A stretch of DNA of 32,829 bases from Spongiibacteraceae bacterium UBA5047 (lineage in GTDB: Bacteria > Pseudomonadota > Gammaproteobacteria > Pseudomonadales > Spongiibacteraceae): NCBI GenBank assembly GCA_002415025.1, contig DIBR01000013.1, positions 1 through 32,829 of the forward strand, written 5' to 3'. Each line of letters opens with the position of its first letter. The stretch's first letter is position 1. A model generated the notes under the pieces. The model was not told the DNA's origin. It saw only the letters and a program-made list of their open reading frames with translations, and did no database searches. Below are positions 16,993 through 25,240 of this stretch, piece after piece. The position numbers were made by a program, and so were the translations under genes.

Positions 16993-17324
16993 TGATCTTC
17001 ATCTCCCCAGGTCGGGGGCGAGCGCCCGTCCGCAGTGCTGGCCCGTGTTCTGCGCCTGCCTTTGACTTCCGCCATAGGGGATCTGAGCTGCTCGGGCAAC
17101 AGTGCTTCAATCGCATCGGCGGCGTCCATCGCAACAAGCAGCTTGATCCAGGAGCCTATCTGGGCGTCCCGACCATCCTCGATTCGCCGGATAGTCGCTA
17201 CGCCAACTCCCGACGCTTTGGCAAGCGCTTCCTGGCTGAGGCCCTGCTGCTTGCGATACTGCGCAAGCCTGCGGCCCAGCTCTTCGAGAACGGCTTTTTT
17301 CGGAGTAACCTGAGAGATCTTCAT
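16989..17324 (-). CDS. hipB: HipB-family antitoxin, XRE-type HTH regulator
   Basis: 111 residues. The helix-turn-helix lies at about 15-70 (L-S-Q-E-A-L-A-K-A-S-G-V-G-V-A-T-I-R-R-I-E-D-G), the classic HTH_3 pattern. The C-terminal 35 residues are charged and likely disordered, as in antitoxins. It should bind and inhibit the HipA encoded directly downstream and repress its own promoter. Four matching palindromes lie immediately upstream (17328-17456), the first only three bases from the start codon. No clear ribosome site is seen. Confidence 0.88.
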   Translation of the reverse strand: MKISQVTPKKAVLEELGRRLAQYRKQQGLSQEALAKASGVGVATIRRIEDGRDAQIGSWIKLLVAMDAADAIEALLPEQLRSPMAEVKGRRRTRASTADGRSPPTWGDEDQ

Positions 17325-17327
17325 ATA

Positions 17328-17456
17328 ATCAAATGTGATATTTTTTGGCCATTAAAGCCAGATATATATCACAAATGATATTAAAACACCAAGAAATAAA
17401 TTCGATCATATATGATATTTAATATGGCGAAAATGACCAAAAATATCACTTATGAT
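17328..17456. promoter_or_regulatory. Four ATCA-N4-TGAT operators of hipBA
   Basis: Identical palindromic half-sites occur four times: 17328-17339, 17368-17379, 17405-17416 and 17445-17456. Start-to-start distances are 40, 37 and 40 bases. The N4 cores differ (AATG, CAAA, TATA, CTTA). The second lies in the spacer of the predicted hipBA promoter. They are the obvious candidates for HipB binding sites and may allow cooperative binding with DNA looping or wrapping. Confidence 0.8.
17363..17392 (-). promoter_or_regulatory. hipBA promoter
   Basis: On the minus strand TTGGTG (17387-17392), an 18-base spacer and TATATA (17363-17368) give a plausible sigma-70 promoter about 40 bases before hipB. 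The second operator fills the spacer and touches the -10, which would give direct repression. Confidence 0.5.
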
Positions 17457-17467
17457 ATTTATATTAG

Positions 17468-17884
17468 CTATACAGCATCTTCTGCCCCCGGACCGAGCGG
17501 CTGTCCGTAACTGAACTCCACCGCGTTGCCGTCGGGGTCGCGCAGGCCACAATAATAGCCCACCGGATACGCCTCTTGCCGGGGCGGCCACAGCAGACAG
17601 CCACTGTCGGCTGCACGACGAGCAATATCGTCTACCGCCTGCTTTGATGCCAGCGCATAGCCCTGATGACTGAAATCGTTTTCTGCTTGCGGGCGCCCCG
17701 GCCCACCGGGAATCAGCACCAGAATGAACTCGGTCTCGCGCCCGGGCTCGGCCATCCAGACAATGGTTTTATGCTCATCACGGCGCTGGTGGCACACCTG
17801 CAGCCCACAGTACTCCCGATAGAAGGCCATTGAGGCCCCCAAATCCCCGACATGCAGAGCAATATGCGTGAGTTGCGCAGACAT
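17468..17884 (-). CDS. VOC-family (glyoxalase-like) protein
   Basis: 138 residues, two beta-alpha-beta-beta-beta modules of the vicinal oxygen chelate fold. Seen: L-T-H-I-A-L-H-V at the start with His as a metal ligand candidate, F-Y-R-E-Y-C-G-L, and the closing D-P-D-G-N-A-V-E-F motif with Glu as the last metal ligand. The family includes glyoxalase I, extradiol dioxygenases and resistance proteins; the substrate here is unknown. The ATG has a strong GGAGGA site. The SDR gene ends 21 bases upstream on the same strand, so they are likely one operon. Confidence 0.85.
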   Translation of the reverse strand: MSAQLTHIALHVGDLGASMAFYREYCGLQVCHQRRDEHKTIVWMAEPGRETEFILVLIPGGPGRPQAENDFSHQGYALASKQAVDDIARRAADSGCLLWPPRQEAYPVGYYCGLRDPDGNAVEFSYGQPLGPGAEDAV

Positions 17885-17905
17885 CGCGTCCTCCTATCCC
17901 GATCG

Positions 17906-18679
17906 CTAGAACAGCGTTTTCATGGTGCCGCCGTCGACAGTGACGGTTTCACCATTAATATAGCTGGCCGCCGGCGACAACAGGAACGCTGCCACCCGCG
18001 CAAACTCCTCGGGCCGCCCGAACCGCCCGAGCGGCACCAGCGCTTCCATCGCCTTGCGCTGCACCTCCTGCGCAACCCCCGCTGCGGACGCCTGATTGGC
18101 GACCAGCGCCTTGATCCGATCGGTTTCCACGATGCCCGGCACAATGGTGTTCACGCGCAAACCCTCGCCGGCCAGACTCCGCGACAGGCTTTTACCCAAA
18201 CTCGCAACCCCCGAGCGCATCACATTGGAGAGCAGCAGAAAATCGATGGGTTCCTTAACCGACGACGACGTCATAAACAGAATATTGCCACCACTCTTCT
18301 TCAGCGCCGGCAGTGCCGTTCTGACCAGCCTCACGGCACTTAACAGTGTCAGCTCAAAGGCCGCCTGCCAATCCTCATCGGCAAAATCACCAAAGCCTCC
18401 GGGCGGCGGCCCCCCGGCGTTGACCACGAGCGCATCAATGGCACCAAAGTGCTCCAGCGTGGCATCAACCCAAGCCTGAATCTGCAACGGGTCGCGTACA
18501 TTGCAAAGCATAGCCAGACTCCCCGGCAAAGCTTCCCCCGCCTGCGCGATTGCCCGGGTGTCACTGCTGGACACACTCACCCGCGCGCCTTCAGCCTGGA
18601 GCGCGTGCGCGATGGCGTTGCCCAAACCACGACTGGCACCTGCAACCATGACGACTTTTCCCGATAAACCTAAATCCAT
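17906..18679 (-). CDS. SDR-family oxidoreductase lacking the usual Tyr/Lys pair
   Basis: 257 residues from the ATG at 18679, preceded by AGGAGGTG; an upstream extension to 18847 is not needed. Rossmann fold: A-G-A-S-R-G-L-G (13-20), N-A-G-G (87-90), S-S-S (138-140), and a C-terminal G-R-F-G-R-P-E-E-F-A plus Y-I-N-G-E-T-V-T-V-D-G-G typical of classical SDRs. The catalytic Y-x-x-x-K is replaced by S-N-V-M-R (151-155). A subgroup of SDRs with S-N-x-x-R here is known to me, but its reaction is not. First gene of a likely operon with the VOC protein, and divergent from a TetR regulator. Confidence 0.85.
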   Translation of the reverse strand: MDLGLSGKVVMVAGASRGLGNAIAHALQAEGARVSVSSSDTRAIAQAGEALPGSLAMLCNVRDPLQIQAWVDATLEHFGAIDALVVNAGGPPPGGFGDFADEDWQAAFELTLLSAVRLVRTALPALKKSGGNILFMTSSSVKEPIDFLLLSNVMRSGVASLGKSLSRSLAGEGLRVNTIVPGIVETDRIKALVANQASAAGVAQEVQRKAMEALVPLGRFGRPEEFARVAAFLLSPAASYINGETVTVDGGTMKTLF

Positions 18680-18861
18680 CTCCCGACACCTCCTGACAAT
18701 CCGGTTCACGGCAAATACTTGCCATAGCCGGCCAATTCCTGAAAAATGGCGCACTTGCTTGTAACCCAGCCTGAAACGACAAAACAAGGTCGCAAAAGGC
18801 TGAGCAGGACAGCAAGCACGCAAAGCATATATACTCACCGACAACATCTATCGACGCCAAG

Positions 18862-19491
18862 ATGCAAACTATGAGCAATAACAGCAGTTCGAGCTACCAC
18901 CACGGCAATTTACGTGAAGAGCTTCTCAATCAAGCAGAAAAACATTTGCTCGACGGCAGCGTTAACGAACTCAGCCTCCGGGCTCTGGCTCGTGAAGTCG
19001 GCGTGTCACAAACAGCGCCCTACCGCCACTTTAAAGACAAAAACGCCCTGTTGGCAGCGCTGGCCACAGAAGGCTTCAACCGTTTGCTGGTCACATTGAA
19101 CCCCGATGGCCTCAGCGCTGATCCGGTTGCCGACCTGATGACCCTGGGCACGGCCTATGTCCATTTCGCCCAGGAAAACCCCGAAATTTTCCGCCTGATG
19201 TTTGGGCCGGTATTGCTTCCGCGCAAACAATACACCGAACTGTTCGCGGCTGGACGCGAGGCCTTTTACCGCGTTCAACATATTATTGAACGCGGTGCAG
19301 AAAAGGGGATTTTTGGAAAAGACGATATACCCAGCATGGCGCATACCGCCTGGGCCGGCGTGCACGGAGTCGCTACGCTGATTCTCGACCACGGCGACAG
19401 CTTTGGTTACTACCACGACCTTGAGAGCCAATCTGAAAAATCACTGAAAATCATGGTAGAAGGCCTTAAAGCCCACCCGCCGGCGCAATAA
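18862..19491 (+). CDS. TetR-family transcriptional regulator
   Basis: 209 residues (206 if the second Met is used). The N-terminal HTH reads S-L-R-A-L-A-R-E-V-G-V-S-Q-T-A-P-Y-R-H-F-K-D-K-N-A-L, a textbook TetR helix-turn-helix. The C-terminal half (F-A-Q-E-N-P-E-I-F-R-L-M-F-G) resembles the WHG-type ligand domain. It is transcribed away from the SDR-VOC pair, with 182 bases between them, so repression of that pair is the natural guess. The ligand is unknown. Confidence 0.9.
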   Translation: MQTMSNNSSSSYHHGNLREELLNQAEKHLLDGSVNELSLRALAREVGVSQTAPYRHFKDKNALLAALATEGFNRLLVTLNPDGLSADPVADLMTLGTAYVHFAQENPEIFRLMFGPVLLPRKQYTELFAAGREAFYRVQHIIERGAEKGIFGKDDIPSMAHTAWAGVHGVATLILDHGDSFGYYHDLESQSEKSLKIMVEGLKAHPPAQ

Positions 19492-19501
19492 ATATTGCGC
19501 C
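19482..19501. terminator. Palindrome at the end of the TetR gene
   Basis: GGCGCAAT-AAAT-ATTGCGCC, an 8-bp perfect stem that includes the TetR stop codon and ends 12 bases before the convergent ybbP stop. No T-run. A likely stem-loop terminator or 3'-end stabiliser. Confidence 0.45.
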
Positions 19502-19512
19502 AACGCTGCGCG

Positions 19513-21984
19513 CTACAATTGCCGCAGGACGTAAAGCGGTGGCGTTGTCACCACCGCCCTGCAAAACCACCACCCCGACAAAGCTACCAGCACAGCACCC
19601 GACACCGGCGCCAACACCCAGAATAGCGGGTGCCACGATGCCGTCATATCCAGCACCAGCGTTTGCAGCAGATACAGCGACAATTCTGCACCGGCACTCG
19701 CAAGCAAGCCCGACACCGCACCAATCAAGGCAAACTCCGCCACAAGCCCGCGGGCAATCACCTGACGCGACGCCCCGAGCGTACGCAGCACCGCATTTTC
19801 ATGTAAGCGACTGTCCAGACTCGACTGAATATTGGCAGCACCCACCAGCAGGGCCGCACTCAGAATTAACAGCAGCACCAGCTCCAGCGCTGCAGAGACC
19901 TGCGCAATCACACTGCGGGCCTGGGCAATAACCGCATCCATTTCAATCAACGTAACAGTAGGAATACGGGTGAGCAGCTCATTCAGAATAACCTTATTGC
20001 CGGGTTCCAGATAAAAACTGGTAATCGATGACGAGGGATAATCAGCCAACACTCCCGGCGCAAACAAGAGGTAAAAATTGGGGCGCATACTGTCCCAGCG
20101 TAAGGAGCGAATACTGCTGACCTCTGCCGTTAGCGGCAGCCCGCCAATCAAAAACTCCAGCTTGCTGCCAATCGATACTTTCAGCCTGTCGGCAAACTCC
20201 TGCTCAATGGAAACCAGATTTCGTGTCTCGTCAGCCGCCCACCACTGCCCTTCAACAAGGCCGTTATCAGATGGCAGATTCTCACTCCAGCTCAGATTAA
20301 TTTCGCGATTAACACTGCCACGATTTTCATCCACGTTCGGAATTTCAGCTAACTCTCGACCATCAATTTTGACCAGACGACCGCGCACCATCGGGTACAG
20401 CCCCGCAAATTCGACATCGTGTTCATCGAGCCAGGCTTTAACCGCAGGCACTTCGTCGGGCGCGATATTAATCAGAAAATGATTGGGCGTATCTGCCGGC
20501 AACTGTACCTGCCAGTCGCTTAGCAAGCTCGAGCGCATGGCGATCAGACAAAGCAGCACCATCATTGCCAGAGCCAGGCTCACCACCTGAAAGGCGTTGG
20601 CATGGCGTCGTCGGTACATGGCTGACAGCGCCAGACGTGTAACGCCCCCCACACGGGAAGCAAGCCGGCGGATACTGGAAAACACGCGCAGCACCAGCAC
20701 GCCAGCCAAACCCAGAATGGCGACAACGCCCAACAAGACTGCAGCAACCAACTCGAGGGATTGCGTGTACCAAAGCATTAGAACACTGAGCCCGACAATG
20801 CCACTCACGGCACTTACCATAACGCTGAGCCCTTCGTTGCCAATATCCCGACGCAAGACACGCAGCGGTGCCACATCGCGCAGGCGCAACACTGGCGGCA
20901 AGGCAAAAGCAAACACGCAAATAAAGGCCGTTACCGACCCCGCAATAATGGGCGCCCAGCTCGCCGCCGGCGCGCGAAAACCCACCAGATCCTGAATCAG
21001 GGTAAACAATGCACTCTGCAGCGCCATACCCAGCGCCCAACCCGCAATCGCGGCACCCACCGCCAGCAATAGAATATTGCCAACGTACAAGCGCAGGATA
21101 CGGCCGCTGGTGGCACCAAAGGCTTTCATCACGGCCACAGCATCAAGGTGTCGCTGGCTATAGCGTCTGGCCGCAAGCGCTACTGCGACACCGGCCAGGG
21201 CAACGCCAAAGCTTCCCGCAAGCAGCAGAAAACGCTCTGCTCGCTCCAGCGTTTGCGAAATTTGTGGCTGACTGTCTTTCAGACGTTGCCATTGATGGCT
21301 GGCATCAAGCGAACCGGCCAGCGAGTTTTGAAACGCCGTCAGCGATGCATCCTCTCCTGCAAACAGATAGCGGTAGTCCACCAGACTGCCTGCGCGCACC
21401 ACACCGCTGGCAGCTACGTCGGCGGTATTGATCAACACTCGCGGCCCCATACCGGCAAAGGTACTGCCGCGATCAGGCTCGGACACCAAGGCCTTGCTCA
21501 CCAGTAGTTGACGGTCGCCCAAACGAACAGAATCGCCGATACCTACCTTGAGCAAGGGAAACAGGCGCGCATCGAGCCAGGCCTCGCCCACCGCCGGCTT
21601 GGCTCTGGTTTCATAACTCAGAGTAAAAGGCTGGTCGCTGATACGCAGCATTCCCTTAAGTGGGTACTGGTCGGACACGGCTTTTACCGACGCGAGCTGC
21701 ATCGACTCTTGCGCCGCGATCATCGAGCGGAACTCGACAACGCGGGCCGTTTCCAAATCCAGCTGCGCCGCACTTGCCAGCCAGTCTTGCGGCACCTCGC
21801 GCGGACTCTGCAAAACCAGGTCCGCCGCCAGAAACTTGTTGCTCTCACCCACAATACCGCGTTGCAAGCGGTCAGCGAATCCGGCGATACCACTGACAAT
21901 CGTTACCGCCAAAACCAGGGAAACGAGCAGCAAGGCGAGTTCGCCACCGCGCCATTCACGCATTAACCAACGCAGATGCTGCAT
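19513..21984 (-). CDS. ybbP: ABC transporter permease, YbbP/FtsX-type
   Basis: 823 residues from the ATG at 21984 (a TTG one codon earlier is less likely). One N-terminal membrane segment (E-L-A-L-L-L-V-S-L-V-L-A), a large periplasmic domain, then groups of segments around 260-410 and 415-510, a second periplasmic region, and three final segments from 700 on. This is the double-FtsX layout of YbbP (E. coli about 804 aa). The start overlaps the ybbA stop by one base (TGATG). The YbbA-YbbP pair belongs to the mechanotransmission-type ABC class; the substrate is unknown, perhaps lipid or acyl compounds given the link with tesA. Confidence 0.88.
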   Translation of the reverse strand: MQHLRWLMREWRGGELALLLVSLVLAVTIVSGIAGFADRLQRGIVGESNKFLAADLVLQSPREVPQDWLASAAQLDLETARVVEFRSMIAAQESMQLASVKAVSDQYPLKGMLRISDQPFTLSYETRAKPAVGEAWLDARLFPLLKVGIGDSVRLGDRQLLVSKALVSEPDRGSTFAGMGPRVLINTADVAASGVVRAGSLVDYRYLFAGEDASLTAFQNSLAGSLDASHQWQRLKDSQPQISQTLERAERFLLLAGSFGVALAGVAVALAARRYSQRHLDAVAVMKAFGATSGRILRLYVGNILLLAVGAAIAGWALGMALQSALFTLIQDLVGFRAPAASWAPIIAGSVTAFICVFAFALPPVLRLRDVAPLRVLRRDIGNEGLSVMVSAVSGIVGLSVLMLWYTQSLELVAAVLLGVVAILGLAGVLVLRVFSSIRRLASRVGGVTRLALSAMYRRRHANAFQVVSLALAMMVLLCLIAMRSSLLSDWQVQLPADTPNHFLINIAPDEVPAVKAWLDEHDVEFAGLYPMVRGRLVKIDGRELAEIPNVDENRGSVNREINLSWSENLPSDNGLVEGQWWAADETRNLVSIEQEFADRLKVSIGSKLEFLIGGLPLTAEVSSIRSLRWDSMRPNFYLLFAPGVLADYPSSSITSFYLEPGNKVILNELLTRIPTVTLIEMDAVIAQARSVIAQVSAALELVLLLILSAALLVGAANIQSSLDSRLHENAVLRTLGASRQVIARGLVAEFALIGAVSGLLASAGAELSLYLLQTLVLDMTASWHPLFWVLAPVSGAVLVALSGWWFCRAVVTTPPLYVLRQL

Positions 21985-22670
21985 CAATCTGCCGTCCCGT
22001 TAATGCGGTCGTCCCCAACGATTTCACCCGCAGCCAGCGTTATCCTGCGGTCACAGCGCTTTGCCAGATTCGGCTCGTGCGTCACTAACACCAAGGTGGT
22101 GCCGCTCTCCCGATTCATGGTGAATAGCAAGTCATTGATACTGGTACCGGTCGCAGCATCAAGATTGCCGGTGGGTTCGTCAGCAAACAAAATGGACGGT
22201 TTAGCGGCGAAAGCACGCGCCAGCGCAACGCGTTGCTGCTCCCCCCCCGACAACTGACGCGGATAGTGATCAAGACGGTGGGCCAGGCCAACGCGCTCAA
22301 GAAACTCCGCTGCAGTGCTTGCGGCCTTTTTGTCACCACGCAACTCCAGCGGCATCATCACGTTTTCGAGAGCCGTTAAGCCGGGCAATAACTGAAATGA
22401 CTGAAACACGAAGCCCACATGGCGCGCCCGCAGCTCCGCTCGCTGGTCCTCGTCAAGCGCATTGAGGTGCTCACCACATAACCATATGTCACCGTCACTC
22501 ACATCATCCAGGCCTGCCAGCAGGCCAAGCAAGGTGGATTTCCCCGAGCCCGAGGGACCGATAATGGCGACAGACTCTCCCGACTTGATTTCGAGGTCGC
22601 TGCCTTTCAATATGCTCAACTCAGCGTCGGCAACCCGGACGCGTTTACTCACTTGCTTAGCGCGAATCAT
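21984..22670 (-). CDS. ybbA: ABC transporter ATPase, YbbA-type
   Basis: 228 residues. Walker A G-P-S-G-S-G-K-S-T near 39-47, signature L-S-G-G-E-Q-Q-R, Walker B I-L-F-A-D-E-P-T-G-N-L-D, and the H-loop V-L-V-T-H-E. The LolD/MacB-like pattern is standard for partners of FtsX-type permeases. First gene of a two-gene operon with ybbP, and divergent from tesA, the same gene trio as in E. coli and many gammaproteobacteria. Confidence 0.93.
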   Translation of the reverse strand: MIRAKQVSKRVRVADAELSILKGSDLEIKSGESVAIIGPSGSGKSTLLGLLAGLDDVSDGDIWLCGEHLNALDEDQRAELRARHVGFVFQSFQLLPGLTALENVMMPLELRGDKKAASTAAEFLERVGLAHRLDHYPRQLSGGEQQRVALARAFAAKPSILFADEPTGNLDAATGTSINDLLFTMNRESGTTLVLVTHEPNLAKRCDRRITLAAGEIVGDDRINGTAD

Positions 22671-22702
22671 GAAAATATCTTTAGCTCCTGCTCACCGACA
22701 TT

Positions 22703-22734
22703 GGTTTTCTCAAAGCCGGTTTTCTCGAAACCGG
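22703..22734. repeat. 15-bp tandem repeat and palindrome between ybbA and tesA
   Basis: GGTTTTCTCAAAGCC is followed directly by GGTTTTCTCGAAACC (two differences; 22703-22732). The second copy sits in a perfect palindrome CCGGTTT-TCTCG-AAACCGG (22716-22734). It lies in the 103-base divergent promoter region, so it may be an operator shared by ybbAP and tesA. Confidence 0.6.
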
Positions 22735-22773
22735 CCTGCCGGATCATGGTTTAGTGCATACAGGCTTATACGC

Positions 22774-23364
22774 ATGCAACGGTCTTTGGTTCTAGCAATC
22801 TTGTCATTGCTATTGAGTTCGAATGCCAGCGCACTCATTCTGCTCGTGGGTGACAGCATTGGGGCCGGCTTCGGAGTGCCCACAGAGCGCAGTTGGGCGG
22901 CACTGCTCGAACAACAGATAGCGCCACAAAAAGTCATCAACGCCAGCATCAGCGGCGACACCAGCAGCGGCGCCAAAGCGCGCCTGCCCGCGCTACTGAA
23001 ACACTATCAACCCGATATCGTCATCATAGAGGTGGGCGGCAACGATGGTTTGCGCGGCCAGCCCACTGCCCTGCTGGAAAAAAACCTCCGGGCCATGGTC
23101 GACCTTTCCCGCAAGGCCGGCGCCCAGGTACTGCTGCTGGGTATGCACATTCCACCCAATTACGGTGAAAGCTATACCGAAGCCTTTCATCAAACCTACC
23201 ACACCGTGGCAAAATCGATGTCCGTGCCGCTCCTGCCCTTCCTGCTTGAGGGCATTGCACTCACGCCGGGCCTGATGCAAGCAGATCGCGTGCACCCCAA
23301 TGCCAAGGCACAACCATTGATAGTACAGAACGTACTGCCGGTATTGGAGCCAATGCTGAATTAA
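22774..23364 (+). CDS. tesA: TesA-type acyl-CoA thioesterase / arylesterase (SGNH)
   Basis: 196 residues from the ATG at 22774, chosen because it starts a signal peptide (V-L-A-I-L-S-L-L-L-S-S-N-A-S-A). Periplasmic SGNH hydrolase: block I G-D-S-I-G-A-G-F-G with the nucleophile Ser, Gly in S-I-S-G-D-T, block III G-G-N-D-G-L-R-G, and D-R-V-H-P-N holding the Asp/His. It hydrolyses acyl thioesters and esters. It shares a divergent promoter region with ybbAP. The stop overlaps the convergent fumC stop by four bases (TTAA). Confidence 0.93.
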   Translation: MQRSLVLAILSLLLSSNASALILLVGDSIGAGFGVPTERSWAALLEQQIAPQKVINASISGDTSSGAKARLPALLKHYQPDIVIIEVGGNDGLRGQPTALLEKNLRAMVDLSRKAGAQVLLLGMHIPPNYGESYTEAFHQTYHTVAKSMSVPLLPFLLEGIALTPGLMQADRVHPNAKAQPLIVQNVLPVLEPMLN

Positions 23365-24749
23365 GTTTCTGTCAGATTTCCCGTCAGCGACAGCGGATCC
23401 AGCAGCGTCTCCAGCTCCTGGCGGGATAAATCGGTTTTCTCAAGCGCGACATCAATAATGGGGCGATTTTCTGCATAGGCCTGCTTGGCAATGTCCGCCG
23501 CTGCCATATAACCAATGACCGGATTCAGCGCCGTCACGAGCACCGGGTTGCGCGCCAGCGACTCGGTTAAAGATTCCGTCTGCACTTCAAACCCGGCAAT
23601 AGCACTATCAGCCAATACCCGGCTGGCATTGGCCAGCAAACGCAACGACTCCAGCAATTTGCAGGCGATCAGTGGCAGCATCACATTGAGCTGGAAGTTG
23701 CCGGACTGACCCGCCACAGTCATGCTGGTGTCGTTACCGATTACTGTAGCGGCCACCATCAGTACCGCCTCCGGAATCACCGGATTGACCTTGCCCGGCA
23801 TAATACTGCTACCCGGCTGAAGCGCAGGCAGGCGGATTTCGCCCAGCCCGGACAAGGGGCCGCTATTCATCCAGCGCAGATCATTACAGACTTTCGTCAA
23901 GGACGCCGCCAGGGTTTTCAGCTCTCCCGAGAGCGCAAGCGCCGTATCCTGCGAGGCCATGAGATCAAACTTGCGTTCGGGAGCCGCGAACGATAATCCG
24001 GTCAGGGCAGACAACTCCCGAACAAAGGCCGCCGCAAAACTGGCGCTGGCATTGACGCCGGTGCCAACGGCCGTACCTCCCTGCGCCAATTCCGACAGTT
24101 GGGGCTGAAGCCGGGCAAGCCGCTGATGGCATTTTCGCAACTGGTCGGCCCAGCCGTATAATTCCTGCCCGAGGGTTATCGGCATCGCATCCATCAAATG
24201 TGTGCGTCCGGTTTTGACGTAGTCCCGGCAATCTTCGGCCCGCCGTTCAATCACACTGATCAAATGCGAAATGGCGGGCAACAACTGCTCCTGCAGGGCG
24301 ATGGTCGCAGCGATATGGATGGCACTGGGAATAACATCGTTGCTGCTCTGGCTGCAATTGACATGATCATTGGCCGACACCGGCTTGCCCAGCGCTCGCG
24401 ACGCCAGACTGGCAATCACCTCGTTAACATTCATATTGGTGCTGGTGCCGGAGCCGGTCTGGTAGATATCAACCGGAAACTGCTCTGGCAATGGCTCTGC
24501 CAGCAATGCGTCGCAGACCTCGACAATCGACCCGGCTACATCTGCATCCAGCGCGCCTTCACTTGTGTTGACGCTTGCAGCGCAGCGCTTTATCAACACA
24601 ACCGCCCGTATAAACTCGCTAGGCATTTCCTGCCCGCTGATCGGAAAATTGTTCACTGCACGTTGAGTTTGCGCACCGTACAACGCGTGTTCAGGCACAT
24701 CGATTGAGCCGAGGCTATCGGTCTCTGTGCGTGTTTTGTGCTGCGCCAT
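23361..24749 (-). CDS. fumC: Fumarate hydratase, class II
   Basis: 462 residues from the ATG at 24749. It converts fumarate to malate in the TCA cycle without an iron-sulphur cluster. Seen: T-G-S-G-T-S-T-N-M-N-V-N-E, N-D-H-V-N-C-S-Q-S-S-N-D, G-R-T-H-L-M-D-A, and the family signature G-S-S-I-M-P-G-K-V-N-P. Length and motifs are normal for FumC; aspartase is excluded less firmly, but FumC fits better. The start overlaps the stop of the TM2 gene by one base (TGATG), so the two are cotranscribed. Confidence 0.93.
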   Translation of the reverse strand: MAQHKTRTETDSLGSIDVPEHALYGAQTQRAVNNFPISGQEMPSEFIRAVVLIKRCAASVNTSEGALDADVAGSIVEVCDALLAEPLPEQFPVDIYQTGSGTSTNMNVNEVIASLASRALGKPVSANDHVNCSQSSNDVIPSAIHIAATIALQEQLLPAISHLISVIERRAEDCRDYVKTGRTHLMDAMPITLGQELYGWADQLRKCHQRLARLQPQLSELAQGGTAVGTGVNASASFAAAFVRELSALTGLSFAAPERKFDLMASQDTALALSGELKTLAASLTKVCNDLRWMNSGPLSGLGEIRLPALQPGSSIMPGKVNPVIPEAVLMVAATVIGNDTSMTVAGQSGNFQLNVMLPLIACKLLESLRLLANASRVLADSAIAGFEVQTESLTESLARNPVLVTALNPVIGYMAAADIAKQAYAENRPIIDVALEKTDLSRQELETLLDPLSLTGNLTET

Positions 24750-25201
24750 CAGAACCAATCCTTGCGGCCAACGATATAAGTTTGCTCAAACTCCTCGTCT
24801 GACTGCGTCACGTAAATAATAAATTCAACAAAACCGATCACCATCATCACCAGCGATGGAATCGCCAGCAGTATCAAACCGCCCAGCGAAACGCACAACA
24901 TGATGGTGGCCGGCTTATTGTTGCCGAGATAAAACTTGTGGAAGCCCAGCCAGCCAAAGAAAAAGGCCAGCATCGACGCGGCCATGCGGTTTTTATCAGC
25001 ACTTTTGGCTTTGCAGGGGTCGATATAGATATTGTCAGCACTCAACGAGTCCGTTGCGGCCTCGAAATCGACATGCATGCCGCAACCCGGAAAGCGCTCT
25101 GACCGCCAATTCACACCGGCAAACTCGTAGCGCTTGCCATCGTCGGCTGAAATGATGCCCTGACTGGTGTCGTCACTAAATGTAAGAACCACGCCTTTCA
25201 C
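24749..25201 (-). CDS. TM2-domain protein with cold-shock-like N-terminus
   Basis: 150 residues, GTG start with a weak GGCAGG upstream. Residues 1-62 (K-G-V-V-L-T-F-S...Q-G-I-I-S-A-D-D-G-K-R-Y-E-F) resemble a small OB-fold of the cold-shock type. Residues 70-135 form a TM2 domain: A-F-F-F-G-W-L-G-F-H-K-F-Y-L-G-N, then two membrane helices. The function of TM2 proteins in bacteria is unknown. It is the upstream partner of fumC, and the two coding regions touch. Confidence 0.8.
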   Translation of the reverse strand: MKGVVLTFSDDTSQGIISADDGKRYEFAGVNWRSERFPGCGMHVDFEAATDSLSADNIYIDPCKAKSADKNRMAASMLAFFFGWLGFHKFYLGNNKPATIMLCVSLGGLILLAIPSLVMMVIGFVEFIIYVTQSDEEFEQTYIVGRKDWF

Positions 25202-25240
25202 TGCCTGCCCCCTTCGCTTCCTTCCTGAAACTATAGACTA

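Noticed and set aside
18680..18847. N-terminal extension of the SDR to a start at 18847
   Set aside because: The ATG at 18679 has a strong AGGAGGTG site and fits the normal SDR N-terminus.
20468..21040. 190-codon open frame on the minus strand
   Set aside because: Alternate frame inside ybbP, with Cys/Arg/Gly-rich composition typical of a shadow.
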